NCBI RefSeq assembly: GCF_014750655.1
Contig: NZ_JABBXD010000007.1
Span: 62,001-126,000 of the forward strand
Reading direction: 5' to 3'
DNA from: Salinimonas profundi
Lineage (GTDB): Bacteria; Pseudomonadota; Gammaproteobacteria; Enterobacterales; Alteromonadaceae
Length of the DNA: 64,000 bases
Within the stretch, counting starts at the first letter, position 1; each line of letters starts with the position of its first letter. This document shows positions 42,591 through 51,830 of this stretch, in pieces. The notes under the pieces were generated by a model. The model did not search any database. It had not been told where the DNA came from and was given only the letters and a program-made list of their open reading frames with translations. The translations under genes were made by a program, and so were the position numbers.

Positions 42591-43595
42591 CTAAGGATTT
42601 CGTTTCAGCCAGATATGTGTCAGCAATCTTTGTTTAATATTCAGACCAAAGCGCGCCGGTAAAAATAGTCCGCTTCGCGTCTCATGAACATTCCCCCAAT
42701 CCTGCTTATAGTCCTCTTCGCCACGCAGATAATCTATCCGCGAAAGCCCATGGTCATTCAGATGCTGAATGATTTCACTTAATAAAATGATACCCGGGGA
42801 AAATCGGCGTTCGTTCTCATCGGTGACCGGCACATAATAAAGCAGTGTTTCTTCATGGATAAAACCCAGGTGAGCGGCAATCAACTTACCCTCTTTGGTA
42901 ATGTAGTTTAGGTGAACAGCGGACTGCAGCGCTTCTAGCAGGTCAAGTATACGCTGCCGGTTTGCATTGCACGTAAGGGCGTTTTCACCATGGCGCTGGG
43001 CAGACATGTCCAGTATTTGAGAAACCATGTCGCGGTTGAAGGCGGTATTAATACTTACACTGATGTTGCCCGTTTCTCTAAGCTTTCGAAGACGTCGCCG
43101 GGCTTCTCTGGCCACCTTGGCTTTAACTGGCGCTCCCAGGCTTCTGAATTGTGTATGGGTCCATGACTGACAGTGCCGGCATCCTGGCTGGTTTTGCAAT
43201 ACGCTACTGAGTTGATTGTCCGGGTAAGGAAAGTACAGCGAATATTTACCAAATGGAGAGCTGGCAAGCTTGTGCAGCATGGCATCGAATACACTTTCAC
43301 TATCGGCGTCTTTATCAATAAGTAACGTCTGATAATCCGTAAAGCGCTGACACAGATGTGTTAACACCCTGGTTCTGACTTTAGCGGATAACTGGCGCAG
43401 TGCCAGGGGAAGAATAGCCATGCATCGCTCCCCGTCCCACACGCTAAGCAACACGGCATCTGAACCCATTAAGGCCTGAGTGTGGCACCAATCGTAGCGA
43501 ATAAATACCGATGGTTTAACACGCTCCTCCAGTGCCTGCCAGTGCGTTCTTATCGCTGTCAGTCCAGCGTGACCGGTATCCAGCCTTACTTCCAT
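42591..43595 (-). CDS. FemAB/GNAT-like acyltransferase (BcsL/CelD type)
   Basis: This 334-residue protein matches the Acetyltransf_6/CelD-type GNAT fold. Visible are CMAILPLALR, an arginine-rich patch (EARRRLRKLRETG), the core LIAAHLGFIHEETLLYYVP and DYLRGEEDYKQDW. Known relatives transfer acyl or aminoacyl groups onto polysaccharide or cell-wall sugars. The start overlaps the upstream FemAB-like gene by one base (TGATG). It is the last gene of a four-gene minus-strand operon with a glycosyltransferase and an aminotransferase, suggesting modification of an amino sugar. Confidence 0.75.
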   Translation of the reverse strand: MEVRLDTGHAGLTAIRTHWQALEERVKPSVFIRYDWCHTQALMGSDAVLLSVWDGERCMAILPLALRQLSAKVRTRVLTHLCQRFTDYQTLLIDKDADSESVFDAMLHKLASSPFGKYSLYFPYPDNQLSSVLQNQPGCRHCQSWTHTQFRSLGAPVKAKVAREARRRLRKLRETGNISVSINTAFNRDMVSQILDMSAQRHGENALTCNANRQRILDLLEALQSAVHLNYITKEGKLIAAHLGFIHEETLLYYVPVTDENERRFSPGIILLSEIIQHLNDHGLSRIDYLRGEEDYKQDWGNVHETRSGLFLPARFGLNIKQRLLTHIWLKRNP

Positions 43596-44884
43596 CAGGG
43601 AAGCTGCCTTGAAAGAAATGGTCCGATACGCCGCGTCAGCCAGACTGGCAACCGTTGCCAGACTGCTATCGCAAGTTTGAATTTAGGATTATCCGGATTT
43701 AAAGACTCTCCTGAGGGCTCGGCGCTAAAGTTATACCAGTAATGTTGCAACGGTTCTGCACCCCATTGCTTTTTAAAGCGATAAGTCCCGGCATCCTGTG
43801 TAGAGCGGCCAAAATCGAACCACTTCATTTTTTTCTTGATGGCGAAATGTAATATTTGATGATAGAGCCACATATTCATATTCATCTTATTGGCATCGCG
43901 AACCGTAGAGGCCCAGGGGATTTCCATCATGCGACCATTTACCAGTAGAAAACCTGTGGCTACCGGTTGATCGTCGACGTATGCAACGGCAATGAATGTC
44001 TGTTCCGGCAGTGCGTCCATGAGTGCTGAGAAAAACCGCTTATCATTAACCGGCGTCCCCAGGTCGCGCATGTTGCGAGCGAAAACATCATAAAAGTCAT
44101 CCAGTAACTCTTGCTTACCCACTTTAAATTTAGGACGGTAGGGCTCTGCCTTTTTTACCTGAGCTCTGACTTTAGCGCCAATCTCGTCATCAAAAACGGA
44201 TGCCGAGCCTGGAAGCGCACGTAGCATTGATACCTTTTTGGTCGACGCCTCAAACTGACTCTTCGTGGTTGTCCTGATTTCCGTATACTTAGCATCCCCA
44301 GACCGTGCATCTTGCTGACATACGTCAAGCAGGGCAGTGAACACATTTTCAAACCGGGTCACCGGTCCGCCATAGTTGAAGAAAGGAAGCGATACGCCAA
44401 AATTACCTAACAGAGGAGTGGTTAAAAAAATGAGGGGCAAACCGCCTATGACATTACCTTTGTCGTCGCGCGCCAGCAGCACTTCACCCGTTGTATAGGG
44501 CTGGCTGGTCAGAAACTGCCAAACGTCTTTTTTGTGATATACCGATGCTTGCTTGTGACTGGATACAAACTCCCACCATGGCATGAGATCACCTGTTTGC
44601 GGAACACGTGAAACAGAGAAATCACCATTAAATGTCGTTTCAGGCTGTTCAAACTGACCGGGAAGGGGCACCTCAGAAACGTCTTCCTGCTCCGTATTTT
44701 GCGCCTTTAACAGTGCTTTTTGCTCAGCTTCAAGTGCTTTGACCGACGTGCTGATTTCCTGCATCTTTGCGACAAGTGCCTGATGTTCTGCAGAGCCTGA
44801 TTCTACATCTTTGAACTGACGCGCAATTTTACCTTTTTCCGCTTTCAAGGCTTTAAGTTGTTTTTTTACTGCTTTGATATCCAT
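43595..44884 (-). CDS. XrtA-associated FemAB-like protein
   Basis: This 429-residue protein matches the FemAB family of PEP-CTERM/XrtA loci (TIGR03019-like): the GNAT-type segments NVIGGLPLIFL and FNYGGPV, then GTPVNDKRFFSALMDA, IAVAYVDDQPVATGFLLVN, and WFDFGRSTQDAGTYRFKKQW. The N-terminal 70 residues are a charged coiled-coil, which is an extension beyond the usual fold. FemAB proteins transfer amino acids to lipid-linked precursors; the substrate here is unproven. It follows the aminotransferase by 7 bp and overlaps the next gene by one base. Confidence 0.88.
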   Translation of the reverse strand: MDIKAVKKQLKALKAEKGKIARQFKDVESGSAEHQALVAKMQEISTSVKALEAEQKALLKAQNTEQEDVSEVPLPGQFEQPETTFNGDFSVSRVPQTGDLMPWWEFVSSHKQASVYHKKDVWQFLTSQPYTTGEVLLARDDKGNVIGGLPLIFLTTPLLGNFGVSLPFFNYGGPVTRFENVFTALLDVCQQDARSGDAKYTEIRTTTKSQFEASTKKVSMLRALPGSASVFDDEIGAKVRAQVKKAEPYRPKFKVGKQELLDDFYDVFARNMRDLGTPVNDKRFFSALMDALPEQTFIAVAYVDDQPVATGFLLVNGRMMEIPWASTVRDANKMNMNMWLYHQILHFAIKKKMKWFDFGRSTQDAGTYRFKKQWGAEPLQHYWYNFSAEPSGESLNPDNPKFKLAIAVWQRLPVWLTRRIGPFLSRQLP

Positions 44885-44891
44885 ACTTATC

Positions 44892-46070
44892 TTAATCTTG
44901 ATTAGGCGGGGCGTCCGCCAGCCACTGTCGATTATCGTCCAAAATCGTGACCATTCGATGCACGTGATGTTTTTTTACGTGATGATGCAGCGGTAGTGTT
45001 AATAATCGCTCGGCTATCAGTTTACTCACCGGCGTGGAAAAAGGTGCCTGACAATCACTGGCAACGCCATCAATGTCATAAAGTGGTTCGCCGTACATGG
45101 CCGACGCGCCCAGTCCGGCCTCATTAAATATCCTGAGCAGGTGATTGCGGGCTTGCTTACTTTGGGTCAGAATCGGAAAGCGCAGCAATCGGCATTGGGT
45201 TGACTGAGGTGCCCATAATGGAGTTACGGCCTGTTGCAACATGGTCTGGATGTGAACAGGTTGTCGTAAATAAGCCAGTATACTCGCGGTCAGACGTTCC
45301 TGTCGGATGGCGTCCATGGCATGGACTTCATGTAGTGGATGATAAACAGTCGCACCAAGGTTCAATCCGGGGAAACGCGAGATTGCCCCGTAGAATCCCG
45401 GTCGGCAAACAGTATTAAACAATCTGCGTTTTATATCGAACATAGACGAGCTTTGCGGTGCCGGAGCAATATCAGGCTCGAATGATGAAACCCGGGCGGT
45501 GTTCCAGGCGACTAAACCGCCGCCCATCAAGTTGACCGGTTTTCCTCGTCCGAATGAGGTAATAAAAAAATCTGCCTGATGCGTGTGGGCGGGCAGGGCG
45601 TACTGTTTCAATGAGACCAGACTGGACGTCACTGACACTTCGGGAAACCACTGCGCGTTATCCTCAATAATCAACGTTTCATCACCCACTAGGGCGCGAA
45701 TTTGCGCAAGATCCATGCTCATACCGAACAGCGCCGGACAAATGATGATATCAGGCTTTTTATCCAGCTGCGCAATATGCTCATTGTTAAGCTGATACCG
45801 GTCAGCAGTGAGATCTACGATGACTGGCGTAACACCAGCGTAAACGCATGCGGCCACAAGGTCAGGACAAGTATAACCAGGGATAACCGCTGTTAATGCT
45901 TGCCCGGCGTCATGTTGTTTGCGGTACCAGGCAAGTATCGCTCCCAGCGCGGCCGTGCCAGAATTTACCAGGCTATAATCAAACCCGCTGAATGTCAGCG
46001 GGCTTGGCAGATAATCACGAGAGCGGGGAAGAACACGAGTGCCGACCGGGGCAAGTTGCGACCATTTCAT
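44892..46070 (-). CDS. DegT/DnrJ/EryC1/StrS-family PLP aminotransferase
   Basis: This 392-residue PLP enzyme has the fold-type-I DegT signature: a SGTAALGA start (about 37-44), VIPGYTCPD, LFGMSMD, the cofactor-holding EDNAQW (D137) and the Schiff-base lysine K177 in FGRGKPVNLMGGG. It probably transaminates a nucleotide 4- or 3-keto sugar to make an amino sugar for the polysaccharide. The ATG overlaps the stop of the upstream glycosyltransferase by 4 bp (ATGA), which settles the start over an in-frame GTG. The substrate is unknown. Confidence 0.87.
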   Translation of the reverse strand: MKWSQLAPVGTRVLPRSRDYLPSPLTFSGFDYSLVNSGTAALGAILAWYRKQHDAGQALTAVIPGYTCPDLVAACVYAGVTPVIVDLTADRYQLNNEHIAQLDKKPDIIICPALFGMSMDLAQIRALVGDETLIIEDNAQWFPEVSVTSSLVSLKQYALPAHTHQADFFITSFGRGKPVNLMGGGLVAWNTARVSSFEPDIAPAPQSSSMFDIKRRLFNTVCRPGFYGAISRFPGLNLGATVYHPLHEVHAMDAIRQERLTASILAYLRQPVHIQTMLQQAVTPLWAPQSTQCRLLRFPILTQSKQARNHLLRIFNEAGLGASAMYGEPLYDIDGVASDCQAPFSTPVSKLIAERLLTLPLHHHVKKHHVHRMVTILDDNRQWLADAPPNQD

Positions 46071-47218
46071 CGTGCCGACGGCTGCCACACAGTCATACGC
46101 TTACCGGACAGAAACTGTATACCGGCATCCAACAGTGCAATATTCACCTGAACGAAAAAGTAAATAATCTTTGCCCATGATTTTTGTCTCAGAGAATCAG
46201 ACCAATGGGCGGCAAGTGCGATACCGTAAAATGCCAGTTGCGCCACATAGGCCAATACGTAGAACCCGCTTTCGTCCATACAGAAGGGCGTGACGATGAA
46301 CAAACCAAGCAATGTCCATGGCACGGACCAGCGCAGGAGTTTGTGCGACAATACCTGAAAAGAGAATAAACCAAATTTGCCTGGATTCATCACTTCAGGG
46401 TGGCGCTCCAATGCAGTCATGCCACGAATAACCGTACGTATCTTGCGGGCGTATTCTTTGCTGGGATCAGCCAGGTCGGTATAAAAACCCAACACATCCG
46501 GCGCAGTCACCGCTTTATAACCTGCCTGAGCACAATTCAACGCAGTATTAAAATCGCTGGGGGAGTGAATATCCCATTGTTCACACACCTCAACACGGGC
46601 TGCGAAAAATGAGCCGCTTAACCCAACCAGGCCAGCCAGCTTGGATTCCTGCTTGCGCAACCACATTTCGTATTTCACATAGGCGCCTTCGCCTGCAACA
46701 CTGCCATCTTTACTGACAAAGCGATCTTCACTGCTTATTGCACCCACTGTCGGGTTATCGAAGTAACGTACCAGTTTCATGATGCCATCAGGCTCAATGC
46801 GGGTTGCTACATCAGAAAAGACAATAATGCCGTGCTCAACGGTCTTAATGGCCGCCAGCTGCGCATTCTCTTTACCCAAACGCTCCTGTGCCCGAACCAG
46901 GCGAACATTCTGATCTGCATAGGATTCAACGATGCTGTCTGTTTCATCGGTAGAGCTGTCTGATGCCACTACCAGCGCCAGCTTACCGTCCGGATATTCC
47001 AGCTCCAGCGAATTTTTAATTTTCTCTCTGATTCGCTTCTCTTCATTGTAAGCGGTCACGATCAATGTGACATCCGGATAGCTGGCCGGTTCATCAGGTG
47101 GATTGATGGCTGCTTCATCTGCTTTGAACTTGTTTAGTAAAAGCAAGGTAAAAGGGTAAATAAAGTAGCTAAATACGGAAAGTAGTAGAAGTATCCAGAA
47201 TAAAAACGTCATATCCAT
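46067..47218 (-). CDS. Family 2 membrane glycosyltransferase
   Basis: This 383-residue GT2 processive-like glycosyltransferase has an N-terminal membrane helix (about 4-25), the nucleotide-sugar motif VTLIVTAYNEEKRIREKI (about 50-67), VVASDSSTDET, the acidic SDVATRIEPD, SGSFFAARVEV and two C-terminal membrane segments. It would add a sugar to the lipid-linked repeat unit at the cytoplasmic face. It is the first gene of the minus-strand operon (glycosyltransferase, aminotransferase, FemAB, GNAT) and is divergent from the exosortase gene. Confidence 0.87.
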   Translation of the reverse strand: MDMTFLFWILLLLSVFSYFIYPFTLLLLNKFKADEAAINPPDEPASYPDVTLIVTAYNEEKRIREKIKNSLELEYPDGKLALVVASDSSTDETDSIVESYADQNVRLVRAQERLGKENAQLAAIKTVEHGIIVFSDVATRIEPDGIMKLVRYFDNPTVGAISSEDRFVSKDGSVAGEGAYVKYEMWLRKQESKLAGLVGLSGSFFAARVEVCEQWDIHSPSDFNTALNCAQAGYKAVTAPDVLGFYTDLADPSKEYARKIRTVIRGMTALERHPEVMNPGKFGLFSFQVLSHKLLRWSVPWTLLGLFIVTPFCMDESGFYVLAYVAQLAFYGIALAAHWSDSLRQKSWAKIIYFFVQVNIALLDAGIQFLSGKRMTVWQPSAR

Positions 47219-47533
47219 TATGTCTTATTTGACAGCCCATTGATGCTCTACTTTACCGATAAAATTCAGTGAAGTACACGCAAAACAAAGTGGCTGGTTA
47301 CTGCTAAAAAATGCGCACAGGCGGCACGTGTTGCACTAATATACGTAACGAGTAAGATAAGGCTCAATCATGCGTTAAATTGTTCTGAAAAATCACTGCG
47401 CAACAAGGGTTTTTGAAAAAGCCGGATACAAAAATAAGTGATGTTGTGCTGAATCATCAGCACCAGCGATAACAGTTACGCAAATAAAGTTTAAACAAAT
47501 CGTGCCGCGGTTGTTACAGGATCTGAAGTAAAT
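47219..47533. other. Divergent intergenic region of glycosyltransferase and exosortase
   Basis: This region of about 315 bp has no gene. It contains the perfect inverted repeat GTGCTGA/TCAGCAC (47446-47463), 70 bp before the exosortase start. No strong sigma-54 element was found: two near-matches have wrong GG-GC spacing. Confidence 0.5.
47446..47463. promoter_or_regulatory. Perfect inverted repeat upstream of the exosortase gene
   Basis: GTGCTGA, ATCA spacer and TCAGCAC form a perfect 7-bp inverted repeat in the divergent region. There is no T-run downstream, so it is more likely an operator or mRNA leader hairpin than a terminator. No known regulator was matched. Confidence 0.4.
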
Positions 47534-48988
47534 ATGGACACATCTGGTTTTTTCTCGTCTGTCAGCTTGAAAGCGCTGGCGATTATCATTGCGGTACTGG
47601 TCATTACTGGTTTGGCCGTCCCTGATACCTACCTGACCTTACACACTCTCTGGAGTAAAAATAACGAAACGTATTCCCACGGCTATATTTTGCTGATGTT
47701 CGTGATTTACGTTTTGGTGACAGATTTTCGCTGGCAGAAATTTTCGCCATCATTCTGGCCGGTGCCACTGGCACTGGGAGCCGGTTTAGTCTGGCTTGCG
47801 GCCAATGCTGTTCAGGTCATGTTGCTACAAACGCTGGTGTTACCGGGCGTGTTGTGGTGCGCGCTGGCCGCTATGGTGGGTATTAAAAATAGTTTTAAGA
47901 CACTGGTACCGGTACTGTCGCTGTATCTGGCGTTACCCATCATGGACGTACTGATTGTACCGCTTCAGAATCTGACCACCTGGGTCAATACCAAACTCAT
48001 TCATGCCGTGGGAATAACCGCGTTTATTGATGGCTATGATATTCATATGCCCTATGGTGTGATGCGCATTGCCCATGGCTGCGCCGGACTCAATTATCTG
48101 CTGGCGGGCGTGTGTCTTGGAGTATTTTATGCCTACCTGAACCTGCAAAAGTTGTCTCTGCAGCTGCGTGCCGTGGCGCTCATTGTACTGCTCTCGCTGG
48201 TCGGCAACTGGATTCGGGTATTTTTACTGATTCTGATTGGTTATGAATCAAAAATGCAAAGCGAGCTGGTTTACGAGCATGGTTTCTTTGGCTGGGTCAT
48301 TTTTGCCATTCTGGCTGTGTTTTTCTTCTTCTATGCTAAGCGGCTGGAGAAAAAAGATGGGGAGTTTACCGGTAGCGGAACCAAACCCGACCTGAAGATA
48401 ACCGGTAAAATGGCAGGCGCACTCATTGCTACGATGGTCGCGTTCGCTGCGCTACCGGTCTGGTGGAATCAAAGTAATAATCAGGAAAATCAGGGTAACC
48501 TCACTGTCAAGTTGCCGCCATCACTGGCAACGATGAGCGCAGCAAAGAATGATTTATCCCGCATCGGCGTGAAATATGAGGGGCATGATTTCAGTCAGGT
48601 GTTCAACGGGCGTCAAACCAATTACCGAATGACGCTGGTCATTGCGTCTTATGTCAAGCAAGCGCAGGGCAAAGAGCTTATCTATTATGCGAATCAGCCC
48701 GCGGCGGGGGTGGCTGGTAAAGTTAAAATAACTGTCGGCGATAATCCGGTCAATGCGGCCCTGACGCGGCGCGGGCAAGTGGTCTTCTGGGTGTACAGAA
48801 TTGGCGATGAGGTGGTTACCTCCGAACTGGATGGAAAACTGGCGCAGTTAAAGCAAATATTCAGTTCGCCGATAGCCAGCGCCGTTATACTACAGGTGGA
48901 CTGCCGCGGTAAGTGTGGCGACCCTGAGGAAGTGGCCCGGGCATTGACGCCGCAAATTGAAGCACTCTACAGCACAAAGGTAAACTGA
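47534..48988 (+). CDS. xrtA: Exosortase A fused to EpsI domain
   Basis: This 484-residue membrane protein is the exosortase that processes PEP-CTERM proteins at the membrane. The N-terminal exosortase part (1-270) has multiple helices with the catalytic triad visible: C183 (AHGCAGLNYL), R228 (GNWIRVFLL) and H249 (YEHGFFGW). After a linker and one more helix (about 293-311) the C-terminal part is an EpsI/DUF3485-like domain (about 320-475), here fused rather than encoded as a separate gene. The exosortase cleaves the PEP motif; the EpsI part is thought to assist polysaccharide export, unproven. The stop shares one base with the next start (TGATG). Confidence 0.93.
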   Translation: MDTSGFFSSVSLKALAIIIAVLVITGLAVPDTYLTLHTLWSKNNETYSHGYILLMFVIYVLVTDFRWQKFSPSFWPVPLALGAGLVWLAANAVQVMLLQTLVLPGVLWCALAAMVGIKNSFKTLVPVLSLYLALPIMDVLIVPLQNLTTWVNTKLIHAVGITAFIDGYDIHMPYGVMRIAHGCAGLNYLLAGVCLGVFYAYLNLQKLSLQLRAVALIVLLSLVGNWIRVFLLILIGYESKMQSELVYEHGFFGWVIFAILAVFFFFYAKRLEKKDGEFTGSGTKPDLKITGKMAGALIATMVAFAALPVWWNQSNNQENQGNLTVKLPPSLATMSAAKNDLSRIGVKYEGHDFSQVFNGRQTNYRMTLVIASYVKQAQGKELIYYANQPAAGVAGKVKITVGDNPVNAALTRRGQVVFWVYRIGDEVVTSELDGKLAQLKQIFSSPIASAVILQVDCRGKCGDPEEVARALTPQIEALYSTKVN

Positions 48989-50079
48989 TGAAAATACTTC
49001 ATATTGCCTCCGGCGACACCTGGGCGGGCGCAGAAGTACAGGTCTGGACATTGTGTACCGAGCTGGTCAAACAAGGGCATACCGTTCATGCGATCATTTT
49101 AAATCCTGGCAGACTGGCCGAAATGCTGGCGGAATCGGGGGTTACCGTTACTGTGTTGGATGAACGCCGCTTCGGCTTTGGAAAGCTGCTTGAAAAAATC
49201 AAACTTGAGCTGCACCGGTATCAGCCGGACGTGATTCATACCCATCGGCAGAAAGAGAATATCCTGGGCTCGCTGGCCAATAAAATGACCATTAGCGTAC
49301 CGGCTTTCAGAACCGTTCACGGCGCCCCCGAGTTTACGCCGAGTCTTAAGCAGCGCCTCCAAATAGGCGCTGACCGCTTCACCGGAAAAAGGCTTCAGCA
49401 CGGCATCATCAGCGTCTCAGATGACTTAACGGAAAAGTTAACCGGGCAGTTTCCCGCTAATAAAATTCATACTATTGCCAACGGGATTGATGCAGAGTCA
49501 GTGCGCAGGGATGCAGAGGCACACGATAACGATGTGGCGATCAATGATGAAACCACACAATATCATGTCGGTTTTGTTGGTCGTATGGAGTCGGTGAAGC
49601 GCGTTGATTTGTTTCTTAAAATGGCAGAGTTGGTCCATCACAATGCGCGCACCAAACATCCGGTGCATTTTCATCTGTTTGGCGGTGGTAGCTTACTTGA
49701 AGAGCACATAGGCTGGGCGGCCAGCCATAATCTTAATGGCTTTGTCACATTTCACGGGCATACCAATATTATCCGAAGCTGGATTGCGAGAATGAACTTG
49801 TTGGTGATGCCATCAGATCACGAAGGATTGCCTATGACTGCCCTTGAAAGCCTGGCGCTTGGGGTACCCATGGTCACCCATGCCACGGGCGGACTTATTC
49901 CACTGCTCAACGCTGCAGCTTGTAATGGGCTGGTAGAAAAACATTGTGCTGAAGGTTACGCTGAGCGGGTGGAAGCGTTATTAAACGCGCCACCGAAAGT
50001 GGCGCTTCCTGATGCGTATACAGCAGCGCGTAATGCCAGTGAGATTACGGCGCTGTATGAAAGTGCTTTAACCGGGTAG
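48988..50079 (+). CDS. GT4-family glycosyltransferase
   Basis: This 363-residue GT-B fold glycosyltransferase has an N-terminal domain starting MKILHIASGDTWAGAEVQVWTL and a Glycos_transf_1 C-terminal half with VGFVGRMESVKRVDLFLKMA, LFGGGSLLE, VMPSDHEGLPMTALESLA and GGLIPLL. It resembles the sugar transferases of PEP-CTERM/EpsH loci. It would add a sugar to the repeat unit. It is translationally coupled to the exosortase, and its 3' end overlaps the convergent sulfotransferase by 12 bp. Confidence 0.9.
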   Translation: MKILHIASGDTWAGAEVQVWTLCTELVKQGHTVHAIILNPGRLAEMLAESGVTVTVLDERRFGFGKLLEKIKLELHRYQPDVIHTHRQKENILGSLANKMTISVPAFRTVHGAPEFTPSLKQRLQIGADRFTGKRLQHGIISVSDDLTEKLTGQFPANKIHTIANGIDAESVRRDAEAHDNDVAINDETTQYHVGFVGRMESVKRVDLFLKMAELVHHNARTKHPVHFHLFGGGSLLEEHIGWAASHNLNGFVTFHGHTNIIRSWIARMNLLVMPSDHEGLPMTALESLALGVPMVTHATGGLIPLLNAAACNGLVEKHCAEGYAERVEALLNAPPKVALPDAYTAARNASEITALYESALTG

Positions 50080-50904
50080 ACGGCTGTAACCGAGGCGGTC
50101 GAGCATGAAACCGGCCGTTTCATTAATCTGCGCAATATCCGCTTCTGATAACTTTTTGATGCTTGACGCATTCATGTCTTTCACGCTGTCATTACGCTCA
50201 TGTATTGCGAAGTTCTGCGTGCTTAAATCAGGAAAGGCTTCGAGCCCCAAGAAACTGGCAACCTTATTAAGCTCATCCTGCGGAGAGCCTGCCAGATCTT
50301 CGTAGCGCAACAAATGAAAATTGTTTAGTTTTTGCGCATCGTCCAGCATGATTTGATTGCTGCGTGCCCACTGCCAGGCTGATTTTTCGATCGGCCATCC
50401 ATCCTTAATAGATTTCGGATCGCCCTTTCTCGAAATACCTTCAGCCACCGCATACCCATTACGGACAATACCGATAAAGTGGGCGTTCTCGAAGTGCTTC
50501 TGAAACCACCGTGTTCGGGCAGCGTTAGGCGGCGATTTTTCCACCAGGACAGGCTTTTTCAAATCCAGTCGCATTCCCCATTCTTTCTTGATGCGGACAA
50601 CGTCCGGGCCTTCGTCATTCTCATTCAGACAAAATATGTCTTCCCGGTCTACCCACATGCGCGGTATACCCAGATCGTAGTCTTTCAGAAACTGGTCTGT
50701 AATGAAGTGGCCTTCTGTAGGCAAAGCAGAAATGCTGGGGTGTCGTCCCATCAACTCAGAGAGCAGGGTAGTGCCTGAATTATAACAGCCAACCAGAAAT
50801 ACCCATTTCTCAGGTTTCGGCGTTGGCTTAGCAGCGATTTTAACTTCACGTAAAATATTACCCAGCGCTTCGCGGGTGACTTGTCTGAATCGGGTTCCAG
50901 CCAT
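50068..50904 (-). CDS. Sulfotransferase family protein (Sulfotransfer_3 type)
   Basis: This 278-residue protein has the PAPS 5'-phosphosulfate loop GCYNSGTTLL (G39-L48) and a 3'-phosphate motif IVRNG (R148) with EKSPPN just before it. LLRYEDL and PQDELNKVASFLG are typical of the family. It would transfer sulfate from PAPS to the polysaccharide or a glycolipid. It shares EKSPPN and RYED motifs with the sulfotransferase at 61.4-62.2 kb, so the two may be paralogs. It lies 2 bp after the gene at 50907-51752 and overlaps the convergent glycosyltransferase. Confidence 0.85.
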   Translation of the reverse strand: MAGTRFRQVTREALGNILREVKIAAKPTPKPEKWVFLVGCYNSGTTLLSELMGRHPSISALPTEGHFITDQFLKDYDLGIPRMWVDREDIFCLNENDEGPDVVRIKKEWGMRLDLKKPVLVEKSPPNAARTRWFQKHFENAHFIGIVRNGYAVAEGISRKGDPKSIKDGWPIEKSAWQWARSNQIMLDDAQKLNNFHLLRYEDLAGSPQDELNKVASFLGLEAFPDLSTQNFAIHERNDSVKDMNASSIKKLSEADIAQINETAGFMLDRLGYSRLPG

Positions 50905-50906
50905 GC

Positions 50907-51752
50907 TTACCTCAATACTGCATTAACATCGTAACCAAAACGCTCAATAATAAACTTTTCGCGCTGCAAAATAATATTCGCCGTTTCTTCATCGTAATAA
51001 TGTGAAACAGCCTTGCGGGAAGATGTATTGGTTTTTTTATTTTTTCCATCAAGGATGGATGCTTTGTCTGAATCGGACAGAGAAATACCCGCTTTTGCGA
51101 CTGAAGATATAAAATCATCTTCTAAATTTTCCTGTCGGATAAAGGCATTTACAAAGCCTTGTTCATTCCAGATCAATTTTAGTTTTTCAAACGAGGTATC
51201 CAGCGATTTATCGTAAACGCGTTCGTCAAGGGCTGTAAATAATTTGAAAAAACGGTAGCTCAGCAAACCTGCATGCTGGCTGAACGGGCTGAAACCGTAA
51301 CCTTCACCTATATCCATGGCTCTGGCTGGGTCAAACATCATTCTGACCCACTGACGAAACCCATCGACATCGGCAGAGTCTGCATAAACAGCCTGCCACG
51401 CCTGATTGTCTTTGCTCAGGTCACTTTTCATTTGCCGTGCGATATGGCCCACAGATGGTCGCTGCCTGCCCATTTCCCGTGGCAACTGTTGCACACAATA
51501 GCGCAGGCTGCTTTTGCGTGTGGTTTGCAAGTAGACGCTGCCCTGACGATCACATCCGTAACCCCACAGGCTGACATACCAATCCCAGGGATTTCTTATT
51601 GATCCTAAAACGAATCTTTTACGAAGATCTTCTGGGATTCGATTATGTTTGCCGATCTGTTGTCCACCTACGTAGGTCGACAACAATTTTAAAAGATGGC
51701 TTCCTGCAGTTTTGTGTAACTCTGTAAAAACAAGTGACTCAGATACAAACAT
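50907..51752 (-). CDS. Putative sulfotransferase (Sulfotransfer_2-like)
   Basis: This 281-residue protein starts with a PAPS-loop-like ELHKTAGSHLLKLL (about 11-24) and has IRNPWDWYVSLW (R53-W62), matching the 5'-PSB and 3'-PB elements of HexA/Sulfotransfer_2-type carbohydrate sulfotransferases. It ends with KFIIERFGYDVNAVL, a common closing segment. It forms an operon with the sulfotransferase that follows. No transmembrane segment is present, so it may act in the cytoplasm on a lipid- or nucleotide-linked sugar. Confidence 0.72.
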   Translation of the reverse strand: MFVSESLVFTELHKTAGSHLLKLLSTYVGGQQIGKHNRIPEDLRKRFVLGSIRNPWDWYVSLWGYGCDRQGSVYLQTTRKSSLRYCVQQLPREMGRQRPSVGHIARQMKSDLSKDNQAWQAVYADSADVDGFRQWVRMMFDPARAMDIGEGYGFSPFSQHAGLLSYRFFKLFTALDERVYDKSLDTSFEKLKLIWNEQGFVNAFIRQENLEDDFISSVAKAGISLSDSDKASILDGKNKKTNTSSRKAVSHYYDEETANIILQREKFIIERFGYDVNAVLR

Positions 51753-51830
51753 ACTCTATTGTTCTGTAATATTTGGTGCATAGCATATACAAAAACCCTG
51801 TTGTACCATAACTTAATTTAAGAATTTTTG

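Noticed and set aside
47291-47334. Two sigma-54-like elements upstream of the exosortase gene
   Set aside because: GG-GC spacings are 9 and 11 bp, not 10, which RpoN rarely tolerates.
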